A stretch of 64,000 nt of DNA from Halolactibacillus miurensis (GTDB lineage Bacteria; Bacillota; Bacilli; Bacillales; Amphibacillaceae), in NCBI RefSeq assembly GCF_900116255.1, contig NZ_FPAI01000009.1, positions 44,051 to 108,050 on the forward strand, written 5' to 3'. Positions 7,839-15,373 of the stretch are shown here, piece after piece; position 1 is the first letter of the stretch, and every line of letters starts with the position of its first letter. The notes beneath the pieces were generated by a model. The model was given only the letters and a program-made list of their open reading frames with translations, was not told the DNA's origin and ran no database searches. The position numbers and the translations under genes are program-made.

Positions 7839-9860
7839 TTACATTGCTTCTTCTATACCGGCTTGTTGCATCTTATACATCTGATAATAACTACCTTTTT
7901 CATTTAGTAATGACAGGTGTGTTCCGCGTTCAATAATTTCACCCTTATTTAGGACGATAATTTGATCTGCGTGTTGAATCGTCGAAAGTCGATGGGCAAT
8001 TACGAGCATGGTCCGTCCTTTACTTAAAACATTCATCGCTTCCTGAATCATCATTTCTGTTTCAGAGTCGATATTAGCTGTTGCCTCGTCCAAGATAAGA
8101 ATCGCTGGGTCAAAAGCTAACGCCCTTGCGAATGATAAAAGTTGACGCTGTCCGGTTGAGAATTCATTCCCATTTTCACCAACGGGCTCATCATACTGTC
8201 GTGGCAGCTTTTCGATAAAACGATCTGCCCCGACGGCTTTTAGCGCTTCAATCGCTTTATCGCGACTGATGTTTGGATCATTTAATGTGATGTTAGAAAG
8301 CACTGTCCCAGTAAAGATAAACGGGTCTTGTAAGACAATCGCCATATGTGCCCGTGTTTGTTGTCGCGTAAGTGTTTGTGTATCCATACCATCTAATTGA
8401 ACGGTGCCGCTGTCAGGATCGTAGAACCGAAATAGTAAATTCATCACGGAGCTTTTGCCAGAACCAGTATGGCCGACAAAGGCGGTTGTTTCACCTGGTG
8501 CAACGTGGAAAGACAAATCATTTAAAATCGTCTCACCTTTGTCATAACCGAAAGTGACATGGTCAAATCTTACGTCACCTTTAATTCTAGGTAAAGTATT
8601 TTCTTCAATCACTTCAGTTTCTTCATCAAGTAACTGAAACACGCGTCCAGCTGAGACTCTTGCTTGTTCTAACTGAGGTAATTGATTGACCATTTGAGTC
8701 ATCGGTTCGAATAGCCGCGTTAAATAATCAACAAAGGCATAGAGCAAACCAGTTGAGACGAGCATCGTCCCAGTCAAGGACTGGTTACCGAAGAACCAAA
8801 TAAAGCTAAGAAACGCAATCCCGCGAAGGACATTCACTAAGTTGTATGATGTGAGCGCTGATAGGGCCACCATTTTCTTTTGATAGCGGTAATGCTTGTC
8901 ATTTAACTGTTCAAACTCATTAGCTCGGTCATTCGTCCGTCTAAAGGCTTGAATAATCGGCATCGTTTGGATGGATTCATTAATAGATGCGTTAATATCG
9001 CTATTAACTGAACGAATCACTTCATTGTATTTCCCGGCATACGCTTTATAAAACTTCATAAACAACATGAGGAGGGGCAATAACATGAGACTCATCGTTG
9101 CCAAGGTTGGATTTAATAAATAAAGGGCAATAATAATACCCGCCATATAAATAAATCCGTTCACAAATGTTTCTAATACCCGGACATACAGTTCTTTAAT
9201 GGCTTCGGTGTCATTCGTCACCCGTGCTAAAATCTTCCCGGCTGGCATATTGACAAAATAGCGCATCGGTAAGCGCTCAACCGTTTCAAAGACATCATTC
9301 CGCATCGTTTGAATGATTTTATTCGCATGGACTTGTAATAAATACGTCTTTAGATATTGGAAGACGGAGGCAATTAAAATCAAGCCAAGATAAAGCGCTA
9401 ACCAAAGCATAATGGGTTGTACTTCCGGTGTAAAAAAGTTAGCCGCGGTGCCAGCAGATAATTTTTCTGCTTGAAAATTTTCCGACTCAGACATAAGTGA
9501 CTGTCCATCTTCTGACACGCGAAGTGTCTCACCAACCGGAACCTTACCTTCGGCGAGATAATAGTCACGGTTTACTTGAACAAATGTGACGGTACCAGTA
9601 ACCACATCGTCCTCGTCTAACCGATCGGCTCTTTTTAAGTAGCGATCGTTGAGCTCAATCGTGTCGTTGTCATTATTGTTAGTGACTGTCGCCCACTCGG
9701 TTTGAACGCCAACGATGTGGCGGTCAATCACTTGTTTGGCGATGAACGGTCCAGTGAGTTCTAAGGCGACCGCAATAATGAGGGCAATGAGCGCAAACGT
9801 AATCGTTTGTTTGTTAATGAAAAGATAACGTAATAAACGTTTTTCTACAGAGGCTTTCAT
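7839..9860 (-). CDS. bmrD: Heterodimeric multidrug ABC exporter subunit BmrD (YheH-like)
   Basis: Half-transporter with six membrane helices and a C-terminal nucleotide-binding domain. A large extracytoplasmic insert of roughly 90 residues follows the first helix (about 45-135), a hallmark of BmrD. Walker A is GHTGSGKSS, and Walker B ends in the catalytic glutamate (ILILDEATANID), but the signature is degenerate (FSTGQ). At 673 residues it equals B. subtilis BmrD as recalled. It overlaps bmrC by 4 bases (ATGA). With BmrC it should form one full ATP site, pairing this Walker B with the BmrC LSGGQ. Expected to export drugs such as translation inhibitors. Confidence 0.93.
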   Translation of the reverse strand: MKASVEKRLLRYLFINKQTITFALIALIIAVALELTGPFIAKQVIDRHIVGVQTEWATVTNNNDNDTIELNDRYLKRADRLDEDDVVTGTVTFVQVNRDYYLAEGKVPVGETLRVSEDGQSLMSESENFQAEKLSAGTAANFFTPEVQPIMLWLALYLGLILIASVFQYLKTYLLQVHANKIIQTMRNDVFETVERLPMRYFVNMPAGKILARVTNDTEAIKELYVRVLETFVNGFIYMAGIIIALYLLNPTLATMSLMLLPLLMLFMKFYKAYAGKYNEVIRSVNSDINASINESIQTMPIIQAFRRTNDRANEFEQLNDKHYRYQKKMVALSALTSYNLVNVLRGIAFLSFIWFFGNQSLTGTMLVSTGLLYAFVDYLTRLFEPMTQMVNQLPQLEQARVSAGRVFQLLDEETEVIEENTLPRIKGDVRFDHVTFGYDKGETILNDLSFHVAPGETTAFVGHTGSGKSSVMNLLFRFYDPDSGTVQLDGMDTQTLTRQQTRAHMAIVLQDPFIFTGTVLSNITLNDPNISRDKAIEALKAVGADRFIEKLPRQYDEPVGENGNEFSTGQRQLLSFARALAFDPAILILDEATANIDSETEMMIQEAMNVLSKGRTMLVIAHRLSTIQHADQIIVLNKGEIIERGTHLSLLNEKGSYYQMYKMQQAGIEEAM

Positions 9861-11614
9861 TCAGTCTCCACCTCCTCAGTCATTTGTTGAATCATAAATT
9901 GTTCTTTGTACCAGCCATTTTGCTGCATGAGAGTGTCATGGGTTCCGTGTTCTGTGATTTTACCGTCTGTCAGAACAATAATTTGGTCCGCATGGGTGAC
10001 AGCTGATAAACGGTGAGCCGCAATCAAGGTTGTTTTTTGTTGGCGCTCTGCTTTTAAATGGTCAATAATTGTTGCTTCTGTTTTACCATCAACGGCAGAT
10101 AAGGCATCATCTAAGATTAACATCTCAGGATCCATTAACAACGCTCGGGCTAATGATAACCGTTGTTTTTGACCACCCGATAATGTGACCCCACTTTCGC
10201 CTACAAGCGTATCAAGTCCGTTTGAAAGGGCATCGATATCAGACTTTAACGAAGTTGATGTCAGCATCTTATTAATCACGTCATCAGAGGCATGACCAAC
10301 CCCAAATAAGAGATTCTCGCGTACCGTTTTAGAGAATAAAATGTGTTGTTGCGGCACGTAGCCAATCCACTCGCGCGTCAAATCAAGTGATAACTGATCA
10401 ATAGGCACATCATTAATGCGTAAGTCGCCTTCTGGTGCAGGGTATTGTCTTAATAGTTGTTTGAATAACGTTGTTTTACCTGCGCCAGTTTTACCGACAA
10501 TCCCAATCGTTTCCCCTTGTTTTATGTTTAAATGAATGTTTTTTAAGGCCGGCTCTTTTGAGCCTGGATAACGAAACGTTACGTCGTTAAATTGAATGAC
10601 TTCTGGTTTCTTTACTTCAACCGGTTGTTTTGGTTCTTTCACGTCCGATTGTTGTTTTAAGACATGATTGACCCGGTCGAGGGACGCGTTCCCACGCTGC
10701 ATCACATTAATGAGTTCACCAATCGCAAACATCGGCCAGATAATCATACCTAAATAGACGTTAAATGAGACAAGGTCGCCAATTGAGATACGGTTATCCA
10801 TCACCATGATGGCGCCGTAACCTAAACCAATGGTGTAAGATATCCCGACAAGGATTTTCATCGTTGGTTCAAAGAAAGCTTCCATCTGAGCGACAGCTTT
10901 ATTTTTAATAAACACGTCTTGTGTTTTTTCTTTAAAGCGTTCCAGGTCATGATTTTCCTGAACAAACGCCCTTGTGACACTAACCCCGCGGATGGATTCA
11001 AGGGTATAGTTGTTTAAGTCACTAAACGCTTCCTGAGCATCGGTAAAGCGTAAATGAATAATTTCTCCGTACTTATAAACAATAATGGCCATAATTGGCA
11101 TTGGAATGAGGGCCATCAATGTCAATGTCCAGTTCACGGTAAAGCCCATCATTAAGACGATAAAAGACATGTATACCGTTGAATCGACAAGCGTTAAAAT
11201 ACCAAAGCCTGATGTCATCATGATGGCTTTTAAATCATTCGTGGCCCGGGCCATTAAGTCACCGGTCCGGTTTTTACTAAAGAATCGTGGGCTCATCATG
11301 AGAAAGTGACGCATTAACTTTGAACGTATTTGCCGTTCAAGCAACAAAGCACCGCTAAATAAAGTATAATCCCATAAAAACATAATCGCATACGTTAAAA
11401 TGATGAGTCCGCCATATATGAGTAGTGTCTCAGTTAACGATTCTTTGGTCAGTTCGTTGAACTGAATGGCATCAATCGCATTCCCGACGAGTCTCGGGGG
11501 AATAAGGTCAAGGAAACTTGCGAACATAAGTGCCATAATTGCGACCAGATAACGTAACCATTGGTCTTTAAAAAACCAAGCTAACTTTTTAAATACTTGA
11601 AACATGTTGTTCAC
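9857..11614 (-). CDS. bmrC: Heterodimeric multidrug ABC exporter subunit BmrC (YheI-like)
   Basis: The 585-residue partner of BmrD, with a six-helix membrane domain and a nucleotide-binding domain. Walker A is GKTGAGKTT and the signature is canonical (LSGGQKQRLSLARALL), but Walker B ends in aspartate (MLILDDALSAVD) in place of the catalytic glutamate. This is the complementary defect expected for an asymmetric heterodimer. It starts with ATG behind AAAAGGAGTG. The gene lies behind a 400-base leader with two small peptides and two terminators, so expression is probably controlled by transcription attenuation as for B. subtilis bmrBCD. Confidence 0.93.
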   Translation of the reverse strand: MNNMFQVFKKLAWFFKDQWLRYLVAIMALMFASFLDLIPPRLVGNAIDAIQFNELTKESLTETLLIYGGLIILTYAIMFLWDYTLFSGALLLERQIRSKLMRHFLMMSPRFFSKNRTGDLMARATNDLKAIMMTSGFGILTLVDSTVYMSFIVLMMGFTVNWTLTLMALIPMPIMAIIVYKYGEIIHLRFTDAQEAFSDLNNYTLESIRGVSVTRAFVQENHDLERFKEKTQDVFIKNKAVAQMEAFFEPTMKILVGISYTIGLGYGAIMVMDNRISIGDLVSFNVYLGMIIWPMFAIGELINVMQRGNASLDRVNHVLKQQSDVKEPKQPVEVKKPEVIQFNDVTFRYPGSKEPALKNIHLNIKQGETIGIVGKTGAGKTTLFKQLLRQYPAPEGDLRINDVPIDQLSLDLTREWIGYVPQQHILFSKTVRENLLFGVGHASDDVINKMLTSTSLKSDIDALSNGLDTLVGESGVTLSGGQKQRLSLARALLMDPEMLILDDALSAVDGKTEATIIDHLKAERQQKTTLIAAHRLSAVTHADQIIVLTDGKITEHGTHDTLMQQNGWYKEQFMIQQMTEEVETE

Positions 11615-11640
11615 TCCTTTTCTAACACATAAACATTTGA

Positions 11641-11694
11641 CTAGCCAAAGCCTTCTCCTTGGTTGTCATTTTTAATGGGTGTTCTTACTAACAT
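11641..11694 (-). CDS. Second leader peptide of bmrCD (17 residues)
   Basis: The frame encodes MLVRTPIKNDNQGEGFG, with a strong AAAAGGAGG ribosome site, and ends 26 bases before bmrC. It lies after the second leader terminator. Codons 4-7 (bases 11675-11683) carry AACACCCAT, which is complementary to ATGGGTGTT just upstream of terminator 2. No homologue is known to me. A role in attenuation or translational coupling is inferred from position. Confidence 0.65.
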   Translation of the reverse strand: MLVRTPIKNDNQGEGFG

Positions 11695-11731
11695 TTCTTT
11701 TTCCTCCTTTTCGTTAATGATTGATTAAACG

Positions 11732-11764
11732 AAAAAAAGCACAGACATCCGAGACGTCTGTGCT
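11732..11764 (-). terminator. Leader terminator 2 of bmrCD
   Basis: On the minus strand a 9-bp perfect stem AGCACAGAC / GTCTGTGCT is followed by TTTTTTT. It sits between the two leader peptides, so it must be read through for bmrCD expression. Confidence 0.88.
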
Positions 11765-11768
11765 AAAC

Positions 11769-11789
11769 ACCCATCTAAAAGTGATGGGT
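11769..11789 (-). promoter_or_regulatory. Middle hairpin of the bmrCD leader
   Basis: A 7-bp perfect stem ACCCATC / GATGGGT without a T run lies between the two terminators. Its 3' arm can instead pair over 9 bp with the start of the second leader peptide gene (11766-11774 with 11675-11683), giving a mutually exclusive fold. Confidence 0.55.
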
Positions 11790-11794
11790 ATACG

Positions 11795-11824
11795 CAAAAA
11801 AAGGTCACGAATATTCTCGTGACC
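11795..11824 (-). terminator. Leader terminator 1 of bmrCD
   Basis: On the minus strand an 8-bp stem GGTCACGA / TCGTGACC is followed by TTTTTTT. The 5' arm is complementary over 7 bases to CGTGACC inside the first leader peptide gene, so an antiterminator can compete with it. Confidence 0.88.
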
Positions 11825-11904
11825 ACGTGGTTTGAAGATGTGCTAAATGTATCGATCAATCCTTACTTAACGTCAAAATGATAAGTAAAGATGAGCCGAA
11901 TAAT

Positions 11905-11988
11905 TTAGGCAAACATCATATCAGTGGAGGTCACGGTGAAATCATTTACTTGTGTCATAGGTGCGGGTTTTACAATGATTGAATTCAT
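11905..11988 (-). CDS. First leader peptide of bmrCD (27 residues, BmrB-like role)
   Basis: A 27-codon frame begins MNSIIVKPAPMTQVNDF with a perfect AAAAGGAGG ribosome site 6-7 bases upstream and a consensus promoter just before it. Codons 18-21 contain GTGACCTCC (11934-11926), the exact 9-base complement of its own ribosome-site region GGAGGTCAC (12001-11993). The same segment can pair with the 5' arm of terminator 1. The order segment 1 (ribosome site), 2 (ORF), 3 and 4 (terminator arms) is the classic attenuator design. The function matches B. subtilis BmrB but the sequence relation is unverified. Confidence 0.75.
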   Translation of the reverse strand: MNSIIVKPAPMTQVNDFTVTSTDMMFA

Positions 11989-12026
11989 GATTGTGACCTC
12001 CTTTTCGTTTATTAATCAATAAACAA

Positions 12027-12055
12027 AGTATAGACCTATCAAAACTATCCGTCAA
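12027..12055 (-). promoter_or_regulatory. SigA promoter of the bmrCD operon
   Basis: On the minus strand TTGACG (12055-12050), exactly 17 bases, then TATACT (12032-12027). Transcription should begin near 12020, giving a leader of about 400 bases before bmrC. Confidence 0.8.
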
Positions 12056-12099
12056 CAGAAAAAAGAAAAAAAGACTAAAAAGTACATAATGTCCCAATA

Positions 12100-12135
12100 T
12101 GATCATGAATATGTACTGACAGTTATTCATGATCA
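12100..12135. promoter_or_regulatory. 12-bp perfect inverted repeat upstream of the bmrCD promoter
   Basis: Arms TGATCATGAATA and TATTCATGATCA are separated by 12 bases, ending about 45 bases upstream of the -35 box. The position suits an activator or repressor site. No T run follows, so it is not a simple terminator. Confidence 0.45.
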
Positions 12136-12330
12136 ACACATCATCTAGTCACAATTCTCATTCATCAATAGCCTAAAATATGTTTAACTACCTATCGGTA
12201 AAATATCTAAAAACCGCCATATTTCGGCCCGTTATAATGGGTGTTAAAGTGTTACAATGAAAAGCATATCGCTATATGTTAGTAAGTACAAACATGAATT
12301 TTTTTGATAGATTATTAAATGTGACAAATA
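12136..12330. other. Gene-free stretch between the bmr promoter region and gpx
   Basis: No coding frame with a ribosome site is seen. TATAAT-like sequences occur on the plus strand (near 12234) but point to nothing recognisable. Confidence 0.4.
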
Positions 12331-12386
12331 AAAACAGACAAAGAAGACATATATCACTAATGATTTATGTCTTCTTTGTCTGTTTT
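12331..12386 (-). terminator. Terminator of the glutathione peroxidase gene
   Basis: A perfect 20-bp stem (arms 12331-12350 and 12367-12386) with T-rich flanks in both directions, 4 bases past the gpx stop. Confidence 0.85.
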
Positions 12387-12390
12387 GTAT

Positions 12391-12864
12391 TTAGAGTAAC
12401 TTTTTTATCTCACCTTCAAACGCTTCTGGTTCTGTTTTTGGCGCAAAACGGTTGACGACATTGCCGTCTCGGTCAATGAGAAACTTGGTGAAGTTCCATT
12501 TGATTGCCCCGCCTAAGATGCCCGACTGTTGTTTGGTTAAGTACTTAAATAATGGATGGGCGTCTTTCCCGTTCACATTAATTTTACTAAACAGTGGAAA
12601 GGTGACGCCAAAATTAAGCTGGCATGCTTGACTGACTTCTTCGTCTGTCCCTGGTTCTTGATTTAAGAACTGATTACTCGGGAAACCTAATACGACAAAC
12701 CCATCATCTTTGTATTTTTGATACAGTGTTTCGAGACTGTTAAACTGATTCTTTAACCCGCATTTTGTTGCCGTATTGACGATTAAGACAACCTTGCCTT
12801 TATAATCCTCAAGCGACTGCTCTTTATGATCGATTGTTTGGACGTTAAATTCATAAATACTCAT
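12391..12864 (-). CDS. gpx: Glutathione-peroxidase-family thiol peroxidase
   Basis: A 157-residue thioredoxin-fold peroxidase that reduces hydroperoxides, in bacilli probably with thioredoxin as the reductant. The peroxidatic cysteine lies in NTATKCGLKNQF; the conserved glutamine (GFPSNQF) and tryptophan-asparagine pair (KWNFTKFL) complete the active site. Cys at the catalytic position means it is not a selenoenzyme. A SigB-type promoter about 95 bases upstream suggests induction in the general stress response. Single gene. Confidence 0.93.
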   Translation of the reverse strand: MSIYEFNVQTIDHKEQSLEDYKGKVVLIVNTATKCGLKNQFNSLETLYQKYKDDGFVVLGFPSNQFLNQEPGTDEEVSQACQLNFGVTFPLFSKINVNGKDAHPLFKYLTKQQSGILGGAIKWNFTKFLIDRDGNVVNRFAPKTEPEAFEGEIKKLL

Positions 12865-12957
12865 ACTTTTCCCTCCGTGTCATATATTAATTTTCATCTG
12901 ATTTGGCTTTAGTTACGCACTGGTACGAATTAATAGCGAATGAGCCACTTCTTGTGT

Positions 12958-12983
12958 ATACCCTATTGTTTAAAAGGTTAATC
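12958..12983 (-). promoter_or_regulatory. Candidate SigB promoter of gpx
   Basis: On the minus strand GATTAA (12983-12978), a 14-base spacer and GGGTAT (12963-12958). The -10 is a perfect SigB match, and the -35 has one mismatch to GTTTAA. Confidence 0.65.
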
Positions 12984-13033
12984 AATGATAAGCAGGTAAA
13001 TAGAAGATATTAAATAGTAGAGAAAATGATAAG

Positions 13034-13059
13034 GTTTAAGAGCAATGTAAAAAGGCTAA
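13034..13059 (+). promoter_or_regulatory. Weak candidate SigB promoter of the GNAT gene
   Basis: GTTTAA, 14 bases, GGCTAA: perfect -35 and spacing, but the -10 differs at two positions from GGGTAT. It starts about 60 bases before the acetyltransferase gene. Confidence 0.35.
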
Positions 13060-13118
13060 TTACATAATGATAACAATAGTCGATTGTTCATTTGAAAAAA
13101 ATAAATGAGGTGAAGAAA

Positions 13119-13625
13119 ATGGCTGTACAAGTAACACTCCGTCCACTTGAGTATGAAGATTTAGTTGATGTGAAACGGTGGTACAATGACCCAACAACAT
13201 TAACGATGATTGGACACACACCGAAAAGTTTAACAGCGATTGAAGAGATGGTTGAACAGATGGAACAGACCGGGGCAGAAATTTATGTGATTGAATCACG
13301 CCAACATGATAAGCTTGGATGGATTCATTTAACATCGATCAACCAAAGCCACGGGAGAGCTGAGATTGGCCTCATGTTAGACCGAGAGCATCAAGGACAA
13401 GGTCACGGGGAAGCGGCGATGCTTCAGATGCTGTCGTATGCGTTTGATCACTTACGCCTGAATAAAGTGTATCTCACCACACGAGGCATTAATGAAAAAG
13501 CAAAAGGTTTATATGAAAAGTTAGGCTTTAAGATTGAAGGCACGTTTAAAGACCATTGCTTTGTGAACGGGAAATATTATGATACGTACTTTATGAGTTT
13601 ATTTGAATCCGATTGGCGTCATTAA
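13119..13625 (+). CDS. GNAT family N-acetyltransferase (RimJ/RimL-like)
   Basis: A 168-residue acetyl-CoA-dependent acetyltransferase. The N-terminus TLRPLEYEDL, the acetyl-CoA loop REHQGQGHGEAAM and the C-terminal LGFKIEGTFKDHCFVNGKYYD are typical of the RimJ/RimL/SpeG-like branch that modifies protein N-termini or small amines. The substrate cannot be read from sequence. The ATG at 13119 has GAGGTGA at good spacing. Divergent from gpx. Confidence 0.88.
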   Translation: MAVQVTLRPLEYEDLVDVKRWYNDPTTLTMIGHTPKSLTAIEEMVEQMEQTGAEIYVIESRQHDKLGWIHLTSINQSHGRAEIGLMLDREHQGQGHGEAAMLQMLSYAFDHLRLNKVYLTTRGINEKAKGLYEKLGFKIEGTFKDHCFVNGKYYDTYFMSLFESDWRH

Positions 13626-13707
13626 TACACGCCTAGCTATTGATAAACAAAAATCTAAATTCTTTTTTTGATATTCTAAAAAGTTATTTTGCAGATCAGA
13701 AAGAAAA

Positions 13708-13749
13708 AATGAGCGGTCATCCCTTACGTGATAAGGCATGCCGCTCATT
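13708..13749. terminator. Bidirectional terminator between the GNAT gene and trhO
   Basis: AATGAGCGG / CCGCTCATT continues into an inner CAT / ATG and CCTTA / TAAGG stem, with an A-rich 5' flank and a T-rich 3' flank, between convergent genes. Confidence 0.75.
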
Positions 13750-13775
13750 ATTATGTTGTATAAAATAGTGGCGAA

Positions 13776-14741
13776 TTAGATCGCTTTCTGTGTATCTTGT
13801 TCAAGGGCTGCTAAACGTGCAGCCACATCTGCTTCTGTTAGTTCGTATTCTTCTACATAACGGTTACGTTCGTGCACACGGCAGTCATGTGTACAACTAC
13901 GTAAATGTTTATGTTCGTTTTCTTCTGAACAGATGAATTGTTTATTACATTCAGGATTAGCGCAATTTACATAGCGTTCACAAGGTTCGCCGTCAAAATA
14001 ATCGCGACCAACAACCACGTGTTCTACTTGGTTAATCGGCACACTGATTCTTTCGTCAAAGACATACATTTTACCGTCCCATAATTGCCCCTTTGTTTCT
14101 GGGTGTTTCGCATAAGTCGCAATCCCACCATGGAGTTGGTTGACATTTTCAAAGCCTTTTTGAAGTAACCAACCAGAGAATTTCTCACAACGAATCCCGC
14201 CGGTACAATAAGTTAAGATGCGTTTACCTTTAAACTTCTCTTTATGCTCATCAATCCATTGAGGTAATTCGCGGAATGTATGGATATCTGGACGCACGGC
14301 CCCGCGGAAGTGACCGAGGTCGTATTCGTAGTCGTTGCGGGCATCGATGACAACGGTGTTCTCATCTTGCATCGCTTCGTAGAAATCTTTTGGTTCTAGA
14401 TAATTTCCTGTGATTTCATTTGGATTAATATCCTCAGCGCCTAGTCTCAATGTCACAAGCTCAGGGCGTGATTTAACTTTCAGCTTCTTAAAGGCATGGC
14501 CTTCCGCTGGGTCAATCTTAAACGGCATCTCATGAAACATCGGATGATTATTCATATACTGAATGTAACGCTCAGTATCTTCTTTTGTTCCTGAACAGGT
14601 ACCGTTAATCCCTTCATGTGAGATTAAAATCCGTCCAAGTAAATTAAAGTCTGCACAAACACGTTTGTGTTCTTTAGCGAATTGATCCGGGTTTTTAATG
14701 TCAACATATTGATAATACAATAATACTTGATAATTTTCCAT
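13776..14741 (-). CDS. trhO: tRNA uridine(34) hydroxylase TrhO (rhodanese family, YbfQ-like)
   Basis: Oxygen-dependent hydroxylation of tRNA U34 in the mo5U/cmo5U pathway. An N-terminal acylphosphatase-like domain ([12 protein letters not shown]) is followed by a rhodanese domain with the active cysteine loop CTGGIRC. A cysteine-rich C-terminal zinc region follows ([29 protein letters not shown]). The ATG at 14741 is chosen: AGGTGG lies 10-11 bases upstream and the resulting 321 residues fit the family. The upstream ATG at 14816 lacks support. Confidence 0.93.
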   Translation of the reverse strand: MENYQVLLYYQYVDIKNPDQFAKEHKRVCADFNLLGRILISHEGINGTCSGTKEDTERYIQYMNNHPMFHEMPFKIDPAEGHAFKKLKVKSRPELVTLRLGAEDINPNEITGNYLEPKDFYEAMQDENTVVIDARNDYEYDLGHFRGAVRPDIHTFRELPQWIDEHKEKFKGKRILTYCTGGIRCEKFSGWLLQKGFENVNQLHGGIATYAKHPETKGQLWDGKMYVFDERISVPINQVEHVVVGRDYFDGEPCERYVNCANPECNKQFICSEENEHKHLRSCTHDCRVHERNRYVEEYELTEADVAARLAALEQDTQKAI

Positions 14742-14955
14742 TTTCTTATAACCACCTATTTTTCGTATTTGCAAGATACGGATGTAGGGGTAAATCAACT
14801 TAGTCTCTTGCATCATCCATTATAATGAAATACATAAACTTTATCAACCTTTAAGTTAATAAAGTGACAGAGTCAGAAAGAGGCTTTGTTTTATACTTTA
14901 CAAAAAGCTCAGATATCTACTACACTACTTGTATAGAAAAGAAGGTGAACAAACA

Positions 14956-15276
14956 GTGGATCAATATGACAAAAAAGCACAAGAAGAAGCGGTGATTAAA
15001 CATTACCAGCAACAAGAAGAGACGATGATTTTATTGTTTTGTCAGTGGTGTGTAAATCATGATTTAGACCCGGCCACGTTATACCAAGAAGCCTATCCGA
15101 CCCAACTTGTCCCTAAACAATTAGAAGAAATCAATGAACAAACGGTAGGAAAAGATGAAGGGCTTGATGTCGATACGGCGTTACTCATTGACGTGATGAG
15201 CCAGTTCAGTAACAATGACTTAGCTTTTGTCGTGAATAACTATGATGAACAGTTGAAGAAGAAACAAAAGAAATAG
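14956..15276 (+). CDS. Conserved hypothetical protein, acidic, 106 residues
   Basis: A small soluble protein, mostly helical, beginning VDQYDKKAQEEAVIKHYQQQE and ending in a lysine-rich tail (LKKKQKK). It contains an FCQWCVNHDLDP segment with two cysteines. I do not assign a function; proteins of this look occur in bacilli. The GTG at 14956 has GAAGGTG 8 bases upstream, and a frame extension to a TTG at 14929 has no ribosome site. Confidence 0.7.
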   Translation: MDQYDKKAQEEAVIKHYQQQEETMILLFCQWCVNHDLDPATLYQEAYPTQLVPKQLEEINEQTVGKDEGLDVDTALLIDVMSQFSNNDLAFVVNNYDEQLKKKQKK

Positions 15277-15291
15277 CGGCTAAGATAAGTT

Positions 15292-15333
15292 ACAACACAA
15301 GCGCAAAGCATCGATGCTTTGCGCTTGTGTTGT
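15292..15333. terminator. 42-bp perfect palindrome between convergent genes
   Basis: Two 21-base arms with no loop (ACAACACAAGCGCAAAGCATC and its exact complement). It lies 15 bases past the hypothetical gene and about 40 bases past the end of the opposing dehydrogenase gene. Probably a shared transcription end, although no T run follows. Confidence 0.6.
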
Positions 15334-15373
15334 AATGATTACTGTTAGAATATTAATATTCATGATGTTTGGG

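Noticed and set aside
11942..12139. Minus-strand 65-codon frame over the bmr promoter
   Set aside because: It covers the promoter and 12-bp dyad, lacks a ribosome site and is out of register with the well-supported leader peptide.
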